Shown: positions 18,981 to 25,943 of the stretch, in pieces
Position numbering within the stretch: the stretch's first letter is position 1
Layout: each line of letters starts with the position of its first letter
Assembly (NCBI GenBank): GCA_028045305.1
Contig: JAOFTV010000020.1
Location: 1-37,994 of the forward strand
DNA from: Opitutales bacterium
GTDB lineage: Bacteria > Verrucomicrobiota > Verrucomicrobiia > Opitutales > Seribacteraceae
Direction of reading: 5' to 3'
DNA: 37,994 nt
Notes under the pieces: model-generated
What the model was told of the DNA's origin: nothing
Database searches by the model: none
Seen by the model: only the letters and a program-made list of their open reading frames with translations
Translations under genes and position numbers: made by a program

Positions 18981-19753
18981 GGTTCTAATTTCCCATACTC
19001 GCCGACCACTGTGTTAAGCAGCGGATATCCACGCTTGGTTAACTCCCCGGCTACCCGAACAAGCTGGGCCGAAACCCCATCCTGTGCTTCACCAACTTCT
19101 TCGAGCGGCAACTGGTCTGCACATTGGGCAACGGCTGCCCATTGCAATCCCTCCACCTGTTCCTTCCACTTGGCCACCCGGTCTGCCACATATCCAAAGG
19201 CATAATCGCGGCGCTCTTTATTGATTATAAAATCTTCAGACACCAGGCTCGGATCAGCCGGCTGGGCTTTAGCAAGTGGATCGTAAAGAGTAATAAATTG
19301 TAAGGCACCTTCTTCTTCCCCCGCAGGTGGTTCATAAGCCAGTGCATTATTATAAAGATCGTCCTGTAATTTTGCCCGGTCATTCATCTCCAATGCCTTA
19401 CCGCAAAGACTTGCAAATCTTTCATCATCTGGAAAAGCCCCCTCCCACTGCACCCTTGCAAAATCAGGAAAGGCACCCAGTTCGGCCTCTTTTTCCCAGG
19501 CATCCATAACAGTATCCACCCGTAGAATTAATTGTTGTTTCCACATATCCAAAATGCGGGGGCCCTGGTTTCGCATCGCCTCGGTATATTCGATCACCAT
19601 CAAACGGGTAATAATAGCAAGGATCAGCACGAGGGGCAGCGCAACCTGCACCAACGCATCGTTAGGGCTTAGAGTGGGAGAACGCCTCGCCCTTAGACCC
19701 TTCCCGTTAATCAAACTGTCGAGGCCAGCCAGCCCCTTCCGATTCGCACTCAC
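18977..19753 (-). CDS. Single-span ExbD/MotB-like membrane protein, second gene of operon
   Basis: A 258-residue protein starting with GTG, whose first bases form GTGA with the upstream stop. The basic N-terminal 30 residues are followed by one hydrophobic span at about 33-49, and the rest is soluble. Asp32 sits at the cytoplasmic edge of the span (SPNDALVQVALPLVLILAI), where MotB, ExbD and TolR carry their essential ion-carrying Asp. That placement, together with a MotA/ExbB-like gene directly upstream, is the basis for the call. I see no OmpA-type peptidoglycan-binding domain, so it is neither a standard MotB nor a Zorya ZorB. The periplasmic part (50-258) is acidic and mainly helical, with no known family recognised. 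Confidence 0.72.
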   Translation of the reverse strand: MSANRKGLAGLDSLINGKGLRARRSPTLSPNDALVQVALPLVLILAIITRLMVIEYTEAMRNQGPRILDMWKQQLILRVDTVMDAWEKEAELGAFPDFARVQWEGAFPDDERFASLCGKALEMNDRAKLQDDLYNNALAYEPPAGEEEGALQFITLYDPLAKAQPADPSLVSEDFIINKERRDYAFGYVADRVAKWKEQVEGLQWAAVAQCADQLPLEEVGEAQDGVSAQLVRVAGELTKRGYPLLNTVVGEYGKLEP

Positions 19754-21009
19754 TGGTCCCCGCCTTGGTCTGCCGGAATGTTGGTTGTGGCAAACTGCCC
19801 GAATGCATTACGCAATGCATTACGCTCTGCCTTTCGGTCTGACTCGGCAGACTTGAGAAGGGAAACTATGGTCTCTCTCTGTGCCTGTGCCTCCTCCCGG
19901 CTTAGGTTCATGGTGGCATTCGCCACCCGGATCTGCGAGAGAGTCTCCTCCAGTTTTTCCGTACCGTTTGCACCAGATTCTTTCAGGGCAGTCAGGCATT
20001 CCTCCATGTTACGAAGGCTTCCAGCCATGTCCTCAAAGTCTGCATTTAGTTTGCGGGTCTGTTCTAATTGTTCCTGATTTATGGATTCGATGGAACCAAG
20101 CATTTTTTGGTCTGCTTCATTCCCCTTCTCATGAGCATCCCCAATTCTAGCCAGGAGGGTTTCTAAGTTTCCTAGCCTTCCCAGTTCCTGCAACGGGGCC
20201 AACATTTCCTGGCCCTGTTTTTGGGAATCTCCCAACCCTTCAATTCTTTGATTTGCCCGGGCCAGTTCCTCTTTGAGCCCAGCCAATTCACCCTTTATCT
20301 CGACCAAAGTATTGGGCACATCCTGTATACTCGTTCCGTCAAGTCGCTCGCCAAACGCCCGGCTTGCATCTCCCAGACTATGCATATCGCCCACTAAGCG
20401 CTCAATGGTTTCTGTCAGGCTTAAGTCTTCATCATCACTTAATTCAGTTGCCCAATGAAAACACCAGCTCAATGGCTTGGCGGCCAAAAATGCACCAATC
20501 AAGCCTAGTAAAGAGCTCAGTAAGGCCGTAGCAGTCCCCCCAAGCAACTGGTCCAGAGAACCTTTAATTTTGTCTACCGTTTGACCACCCTCACCAAGCT
20601 CTTTCACCCCGCTCACATCCAGCCCAATCAACAATCCGTACAGAGTACCCGCCAATCCGAGCATCACCAGAAAGTAGGAAAAATTAAGGGGGTATGGGTC
20701 GCTTGGTATCTCCCGCCTTTGTAAAACATCATTACCCGCACGCAAAACCTTCCAACCCTGCAGGCATGGAAACAAAAACAGAAGGACAGGGACCAATGTA
20801 CTAATGGTACTCAAATCGGCGGACAACCATGCCAACTTTAGGTACAGCCAACCAGGTAAATGATCACTTATGAGAACCAATCCAGGCAAATATGATTGCA
20901 GGGCTACTTCCAGGTTTACCAACCATGCCACAAGAGATAACACCAACAACACCAGTGACCCCAAAAAGAGAAACTTGGTTTTACTTAAATTGATTTCTTT
21001 TTCGCTCAC
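19750..21009 (-). CDS. MotA/TolQ/ExbB-like channel protein with cytoplasmic coiled-coil tail
   Basis: A 419-residue membrane protein, first gene of a three-gene operon. It starts with GTG behind a good Shine-Dalgarno (AAGGA, seven bases away). Likely spans are 13-31, 66-84, 112-131 and 156-177. The last two carry the superfamily pattern: GLAGTLYGLLIGL, then IKGSLDQLLGGTATALLSSLLGLIGAFLA, matching the GxxGTxxG and Thr/Ala-rich channel helices of MotA, TolQ and ExbB. After residue 190 comes a long Glu/Gln-rich coiled coil to the C-terminus, which would lie in the cytoplasm, as in ZorA-type tails. Such proteins form pentamers that conduct ions and turn a dimer of the Asp-bearing partner. Work done and cargo are unknown. 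Confidence 0.82.
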   Translation of the reverse strand: MSEKEINLSKTKFLFLGSLVLLVLSLVAWLVNLEVALQSYLPGLVLISDHLPGWLYLKLAWLSADLSTISTLVPVLLFLFPCLQGWKVLRAGNDVLQRREIPSDPYPLNFSYFLVMLGLAGTLYGLLIGLDVSGVKELGEGGQTVDKIKGSLDQLLGGTATALLSSLLGLIGAFLAAKPLSWCFHWATELSDDEDLSLTETIERLVGDMHSLGDASRAFGERLDGTSIQDVPNTLVEIKGELAGLKEELARANQRIEGLGDSQKQGQEMLAPLQELGRLGNLETLLARIGDAHEKGNEADQKMLGSIESINQEQLEQTRKLNADFEDMAGSLRNMEECLTALKESGANGTEKLEETLSQIRVANATMNLSREEAQAQRETIVSLLKSAESDRKAERNALRNAFGQFATTNIPADQGGDQ

Positions 21010-21163
21010 TTTTTTCCTTCGGGTTGGGCTATTGTTTTAAAAAACCGACTATGCACTCCCCTAAGTTTATTCAGCAAGGCAAAATACCTGCCCAGGTTTA
21101 TTTTTTACCAATCATTCATACGGAAAGTTGACAAACCCAGTACTCAACTCCGTTATATATTTC

Positions 21164-22000
21164 ATGAATCGTAGACAATTTCTTGCCGCCACCGCGGGGT
21201 CTCTCGCCCTTGCCAGTCTATCACACGCCCAGTCGAAGTCCTTTCGTGGAATCATTCACAAGGCGGTCAAGGTGGGCACCGCTCCCGATGAGAAACATTT
21301 TCAAAGAGTAAAAGACCTCGGGTTTGATGGGATCGAGGGCAATGCACCCGGCTTACAGGTAGAACCAATGAAAAAAGTCTGTGCTCAGCTCGACCTCCCC
21401 ATGCACGGTGTGGTTTACAGTAAACACTGGCAGGTTCGACTATCCGATAGGAATCCTGAGGTTCGCGAAAAGAGCCGCAATGGTCTCGCCCAGGCGATGC
21501 GTGATGCCAAGGCAGTCGGTGGAACTTCTGTTTTACTAGTTCCAGGAAAAGTTACCGGAGAACAGGAAAACCACCAACATGTATGGGATCGTTCGATTGA
21601 ACAAATCCAGCAACTTCTCCCTCTCGCAGAGGAGTTAAATATTCATATCCTGATCGAAACCGTATGGAACGGGTTTTGTTACAAACCCGAACAGTTCAGG
21701 GACTATATCGACGCCTGCGACAGCCCCTGGGTGCAGGCATATTTTGACATTGGCAACATGCAGAGGTTTGCCCCCAGCCATGAATGGATCCGTATCCTGG
21801 GCAAACGCATCCTAAAACTAGATATCAAGGACTGGGGCTCGAAGAATGGATTTTGCCCACTCGGTCAGGGCGATGTGGACTGGAAGAAAGTCCGCCACGA
21901 ACTGGAAAAGATTGAGTTTTCTGGCTGGGCCACCCGTGAGGGTAACGATGGCGGGGTCGACAAGACAGCGAAGCTTATGAACGAACTGCTTGCCCTATAA
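21164..22000 (+). CDS. Sugar phosphate isomerase/epimerase-like TIM-barrel protein, Tat-exported
   Basis: A 278-residue protein. I start it at the ATG at 21164 because the sequence MNRRQFLAATAGSLALASL is a textbook twin-arginine signal ending near SHAQS; a TTG at 21128 would only add residues before the signal. The mature part is a xylose-isomerase-like TIM barrel of the IolE/hydroxypyruvate-isomerase group. Visible pieces are KDLGFDGIEGNAPG, MHGVVYS, LNIHILIETVWNGF, VQAYFDIGNMQRF and ILKLDIKDWG, with Glu, Asp and His residues suited to a divalent metal. Tat-exported versions are abundant in Verrucomicrobiota and Planctomycetota sugar metabolism. The exact substrate is unknown. It is divergent from the ExbB-like operon. 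Confidence 0.87.
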   Translation: MNRRQFLAATAGSLALASLSHAQSKSFRGIIHKAVKVGTAPDEKHFQRVKDLGFDGIEGNAPGLQVEPMKKVCAQLDLPMHGVVYSKHWQVRLSDRNPEVREKSRNGLAQAMRDAKAVGGTSVLLVPGKVTGEQENHQHVWDRSIEQIQQLLPLAEELNIHILIETVWNGFCYKPEQFRDYIDACDSPWVQAYFDIGNMQRFAPSHEWIRILGKRILKLDIKDWGSKNGFCPLGQGDVDWKKVRHELEKIEFSGWATREGNDGGVDKTAKLMNELLAL

Positions 22001-22058
22001 AGATTGCCCGCCATTCAGCAACGCATGATTCCTCTTCCCGTTAGATAAAAGCAAAAAA

Positions 22059-22090
22059 GCCGGACTCCTCAAATTGCAAAAGAGTCCGGC
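22059..22090 (-). terminator. Rho-independent terminator after the TonB receptor gene
   Basis: A perfect nine-base stem, GCCGGACTC at 22059-22067 and GAGTCCGGC at 22082-22090, encloses a 14-base loop. On the minus strand the stem runs directly into TTTTTT, so it should end the receptor transcript, whose stop is at 22126. The plus-strand gene ending at 22000 may also use it, though the plus-strand T run is weaker and more distant. Confidence 0.8.
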
Positions 22091-22125
22091 CTGCCCTATT
22101 TTAAGCCAACTACGTGGCCTGAAGG

Positions 22126-24231
22126 TTAGAAATCGAAACCTAGTCCAACTTCGACGCTTGCACCAGGATGGGGCGCGTATCCCTTGATTGTGGCAGGTGA
22201 AGTATGATTGTAACCAAGTTCATCCGTTAAATTATTTCCACGGATGAATAATTCACCTTCGGTATCTCCAAAGCTTAGATCATAACTCGCATAGGCATTG
22301 AGCATAGAGTAGGCAGCGGTTGGTGTTTCACCGTGTTCTTCATCGTCGTCATGCCCAGCTTCTTCCTCATGAACAGGAATTTTGCTCTGTTTGAACACTC
22401 GGGTAACATCCAGTCCAAATGTGATCTTATCTGCCTGAACTTCAAAACCTAGACCCAATCTAGCCGGAGCGATTCTTGGAAGGTATGTATTTTCTGACTT
22501 ATTCTTACCACTAAGAACATCACCGTAGGCAGATAAAAGCAGAGACCAACCCGGGTTCTTTAAAGCTAACCAATCAACCTCAGCTTCAATTCCCTGAAAT
22601 TCAGCATCAACTGCAACATATTGCATTTCAGGTAAATGGTGCCCTGCCTCTTCGCCCTCATGCTCTCGTCCAGTTCCTTCGGTGAAGATATAATTGTCGA
22701 ATTCAGTATGAAAGGCAGAAATCTGACCTGTTACATTCCCCACAGTTTTGCGAAGAATAAATTCAATTCCTACAGCAGATTCCTTGTCGAGATTTGGATC
22801 ACCAACCTCAAATGCATGCGTAGCATGATGTGCCCCATAACTGTATAATTCAGCAGTATCAGGCAATCTTTCAGTATAATTTACATTAGAACTGAAATTC
22901 CATGCTTCGTTCAACTCGTGGGTAAAACCAATGCTTGCACTTATGGTCGAGTCATCGCTTATACCTGAGCCATTTGTTTCCAAATCTCGATTAAATGACT
23001 CCCAACGAATACCACCATTGACTATGGTGCTTTCAGACAAATCAAACTCTTCAACCAAGAAAACTGCAAATTTCTTTGAGTCTTCCTTGGTAATATTTCC
23101 GTAGACATAATTAGTCTCGTTATGCTCGCCTCCAGAAAATATACTTTCTTCACCCTGAATTTTTAATTCATCGAATAATCCATGAAAACCAAGTACTCCG
23201 CGTAAATCTCCAATCTCGTGCTTGAATGCCACGCGCCCTTCCCAACCTTCGCGTAAATATTTGGTCGGTTCATGTTCTTCTTCACTATGGTTGCCATCCT
23301 CTTCCTCTTCTTCGAGGTGAAACTCTGAGTGCAAGTAATCACCATAACCAAAGTTTAATTCGACTCCGGTCAGCCAGTCAGAATCATTCACTTCAAATTC
23401 GGAGCGAATTTCCAATCGGTCGCTCTCAAGCTCTATCTTAGCACCTTCTTCACCCGGAACACCATAGGTATTTTCGTAGTTTGAAAAGCTAAACCCTGCA
23501 TATCCACCCTTCCAGTGACGGGCACCTCCAAAACCTACGGTCTCACTTTCTCCGTAGCTATTCTCAACAGTAGAAGAAGCATTTTCATCTGGTTTTACAA
23601 AGACAGGAGCATCATAATTTTTAAAATCCTTATCTGTTGCATTTATTTGAAAACTCCATTGATCATTTCCTGCATAACCAAACGAACCATAACTCCAGCC
23701 TTCGTTCGCACTATTGTAAGATGTTCGGAAAGAAGCACCTGGAGAAGAAACTGGTTGTGTTGGTATACTCCGGTCGATCACATTTACTGCACCCCCTATT
23801 GAGCTACTTCCATAAGAGAGAGCAGAAGAACCACGCAAAACTTCGATTCTCTCAACAAGTAATGGATCAATCGGTACTGCATGGTCCTCAGATTGTGCGG
23901 ACACATCAAAAGTATCCGTACCATTTTGGAGCATACGCACCCGGTTCTTATCCAAACCACGAATGATGGGCCGGTTCGCATTAGGTCCAAAATAAGATTC
24001 ACTCACGCCTGGAATATCTGACAGCGTCTCTGCGATTGTTGCACCTCGGGCCTTATCTAACTCGTCTTTTTCAAGAATGTTAACCCCTTGGGTAAACTCG
24101 TTTAGCTTGGTATCCAGCGGGCTTGATTCAACAACCAGAGCATCGAGTTGCTCGGCTGACTGTTTGTCTTTTTGCCCCAGTGCAAAAGCGAAGGGTATGG
24201 ATAATAAAATGGGAACACTATAAAATTTCAT
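22126..24231 (-). CDS. TonB-dependent outer-membrane receptor with His/acid-rich loops, probable metal uptake
   Basis: A 701-residue receptor read from the ATG at 24231 (a TTG nine bases upstream is less likely). It has a signal peptide, MKFYSVPILLSIPFAFALG. The plug domain has DIPGVSESYFGPNANRPIIRGL and VERIEVLRGSSALSYGSSSIGGAVNVID. The C-terminus ends in Phe (VGLGFDF), as Bam-inserted barrels do. Three predicted loops are packed with His, Asp and Glu: about 305-322, near 530, and 621-635. Such loops are known in zinc receptors like ZnuD, so zinc or a similar cation is the likely substrate, rather than a siderophore or vitamin. A small Cys/His-rich exported protein is encoded 155 bases upstream on the same strand. 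Confidence 0.92.
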   Translation of the reverse strand: MKFYSVPILLSIPFAFALGQKDKQSAEQLDALVVESSPLDTKLNEFTQGVNILEKDELDKARGATIAETLSDIPGVSESYFGPNANRPIIRGLDKNRVRMLQNGTDTFDVSAQSEDHAVPIDPLLVERIEVLRGSSALSYGSSSIGGAVNVIDRSIPTQPVSSPGASFRTSYNSANEGWSYGSFGYAGNDQWSFQINATDKDFKNYDAPVFVKPDENASSTVENSYGESETVGFGGARHWKGGYAGFSFSNYENTYGVPGEEGAKIELESDRLEIRSEFEVNDSDWLTGVELNFGYGDYLHSEFHLEEEEEDGNHSEEEHEPTKYLREGWEGRVAFKHEIGDLRGVLGFHGLFDELKIQGEESIFSGGEHNETNYVYGNITKEDSKKFAVFLVEEFDLSESTIVNGGIRWESFNRDLETNGSGISDDSTISASIGFTHELNEAWNFSSNVNYTERLPDTAELYSYGAHHATHAFEVGDPNLDKESAVGIEFILRKTVGNVTGQISAFHTEFDNYIFTEGTGREHEGEEAGHHLPEMQYVAVDAEFQGIEAEVDWLALKNPGWSLLLSAYGDVLSGKNKSENTYLPRIAPARLGLGFEVQADKITFGLDVTRVFKQSKIPVHEEEAGHDDDEEHGETPTAAYSMLNAYASYDLSFGDTEGELFIRGNNLTDELGYNHTSPATIKGYAPHPGASVEVGLGFDF

Positions 24232-24395
24232 TGGATTCAATATTCAAAGAGATTTGAGGATTTTAGAACGCTACATTCAGATCGAGTAGGATTCTTTATT
24301 TCTATGCCTCCCATACTCTCAAAATCAGGAGGCAAATTATGGAGCACTGCCTCTGCCACGATTGGCAGGGTTCATGCACCACAGGTTTACAAATA

Positions 24396-24746
24396 TTAAA
24401 CCTCTTCGGGCGGTCCACGCACCCGATAAATATTTTGTTCTCCAAGAACACGAACTCCGAGGGTATCGAAGCAAACAACACCTTCCGCTAAAAGATAGAA
24501 AGGACCGCTGTAAGAAAATGCAGATACATGCTCCACCGATTGGCCAAAAAGCACCACTGCACAACTGCCAGTGCTTTGCTTATCCTCAGAGGAATTTTCC
24601 TGATGGGAAGAACAGCTCTTACCCGCCTTACTGTGCGGGCACTCCATATCTCCATGAAACACATAGGAGTGTATGCCCGGCGATACCACGGATACCGAAA
24701 GAGTACCCACGATGATCAAACATAAAGATGCCAGGAATTGTTTCAT
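24396..24746 (-). CDS. Small exported Cys/His-rich protein upstream of the TonB receptor
   Basis: A 116-residue protein with a signal peptide (MKQFLASLCLIIVGTLSVSVV) and a mature domain carrying several possible metal ligands: HSYVFHGDMECPHS, then KSCSSHQ, and a further Cys in TGSCAVV. I do not recognise the family. It lies directly before the TonB receptor on the same strand, with a palindrome close upstream. Delivery, sensing or storage of a metal in the periplasm is a reasonable inference. The C-terminus (VLGEQNIYRVRGPPEEV) has no membrane span. The start is an ATG with GAATC-type upstream sequence and no strong Shine-Dalgarno. Confidence 0.65.
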   Translation of the reverse strand: MKQFLASLCLIIVGTLSVSVVSPGIHSYVFHGDMECPHSKAGKSCSSHQENSSEDKQSTGSCAVVLFGQSVEHVSAFSYSGPFYLLAEGVVCFDTLGVRVLGEQNIYRVRGPPEEV

Positions 24747-24769
24747 GAAGGAATCTCTTTTGTGACTAA

Positions 24770-24784
24770 TGCAAATTTATTGCA
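24770..24784 (-). promoter_or_regulatory. Palindrome TGCAA-N5-TTGCA before the metal-uptake genes
   Basis: An inverted repeat, TGCAA then five bases then TTGCA, lies 24 bases before the start codon of 24396-24746. Just upstream on the minus strand is TTGATT-N17-TTATCT, which could be the promoter, placing the palindrome near the transcription start. Fur-family regulators often bind A/T-rich palindromes in this position. Assignment to a zinc- or iron-type regulator is inference from the neighbouring genes only. Confidence 0.4.
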
Positions 24785-24812
24785 ATAAGATAAAGTTGAA
24801 AAAAGATGTAAA

Positions 24813-25943
24813 TCAATTCAGGCGGGCACCCAGCCCGCCACCATATCCAGCAAGTTCGAGGTAGGCTTTTCCAATTACGCGGTCTTTAGTGTCCAAAACT
24901 TCGCAGGCACCTTCCCAGTAGGCGTTATCTGCACGGTTACCAGTAAACTCCTGGTTATCAAGAAGTGGACGGAGCCGATAATTTTGCATTCCCTGGGTTG
25001 GATGTTTTGCTTTTATTTGAACAGTTGTAGGATAAGAAAGCCCCGTGGTTGAACTGGTCCACTCCTCTTCCTCCTCCCAGCTAAATTGGTCAGCATATAC
25101 CTGCTGCACTCCACCCTTTTCATCAATCCAATAAACCGCCGACCAACGATCGCTCGATCCATCCTCCTTTCGTAACCGGTAAGCCTTTACTTCGGTTCTG
25201 TCATCGAGTTGCATACATGTCCAATCCCAGCCAACCAGTCCTTTACCCAATTGGCTCGAGGATACCTCATGGTCCATCCATGCAAGCCCCTCCACCTTTT
25301 CCGTTTTCCCATCTTGGGTAAGCGTGCCATCTACTTTCAGCCGAGTGTATGTCCAGTACCAGCTTACCGAAGATGCCCCATCTCCTTTTCGGCTAAGCCC
25401 ACGATCTCCAAACCTCACCAAAGGCTTGGTGGGAGTCAGTGCAAGTTCCAGGATTCCGCCATTCGGATATCGTGTGGTAAGTCTGTGGCTTTTTCCATCA
25501 GGTGCCATCGATGCATTTATCCCAGCAACTTGTAGATCCAGGGTGTCCATACTCGCTCGGGCTTGCCATCCCTCACGCACAACCCGTTCATTATGAAGGT
25601 ATTGCTTGGTTGAAAGATTGCTCAAGGCCGAGTGTGCGAGAAAGAGCTGCCGGCTGCCAAATGCATTTGATTCGGAGTTGTTCGATTCGTTGGGATCCCC
25701 CGCCAACCGAAATACAGTGGACTGAAACCCATACTCCTTCTCTCCACTCTCTGTTTTCAGGTGTCCGATCCAGTACCACCACTCCAATCCATATTCCCGG
25801 TGGGCACCATGGTCCGTTGGGAAGCTTGGCTCATAGTCAGGTCGTGGCACCTTGTAACCCTTGCTGGAAAGTATTGGTGGTTCAATCCACTCGGCAGCAC
25901 CAAGGCATCCACAAAATAACAAAAACAAAAGGTTTTTTTTCAT
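24813..25943 (-). CDS. AttH/CrtC-type lipocalin-like exported protein
   Basis: A 376-residue protein with an N-terminal signal (MKKNLLFLLFCGCLGAAEW). The mature sequence carries the AttH/carotenoid-hydratase-like beta-sandwich pattern: DHGAHREYGLEWWYWIGHL near residues 44-62, GFQSTVFR, LFLAHSALS, a GLSRKGDGASSVSWYWTYTRL block, and GLAWMDHEVSSSQLG with VGWDWTCMQLDD. In characterised relatives this double lipocalin fold hydrates carotenoids, but AttH proteins of ABC operons have no settled activity. Its start overlaps the permease stop (ATGA), so it is the last gene of an ABC ATPase-permease-AttH operon. An export or lipid-handling role for this trio is an inference from the arrangement. Confidence 0.87.
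   Translation of the reverse strand: MKKNLLFLLFCGCLGAAEWIEPPILSSKGYKVPRPDYEPSFPTDHGAHREYGLEWWYWIGHLKTESGEKEYGFQSTVFRLAGDPNESNNSESNAFGSRQLFLAHSALSNLSTKQYLHNERVVREGWQARASMDTLDLQVAGINASMAPDGKSHRLTTRYPNGGILELALTPTKPLVRFGDRGLSRKGDGASSVSWYWTYTRLKVDGTLTQDGKTEKVEGLAWMDHEVSSSQLGKGLVGWDWTCMQLDDRTEVKAYRLRKEDGSSDRWSAVYWIDEKGGVQQVYADQFSWEEEEEWTSSTTGLSYPTTVQIKAKHPTQGMQNYRLRPLLDNQEFTGNRADNAYWEGACEVLDTKDRVIGKAYLELAGYGGGLGARLN

Noticed and set aside
18977..21009. Zorya (ZorAB) defence system
   Set aside because: The second protein lacks the peptidoglycan-binding OmpA-like domain of ZorB, and no ZorC/ZorD/ZorE-type gene is nearby. Only the general ExbB/MotA-like architecture is shared.
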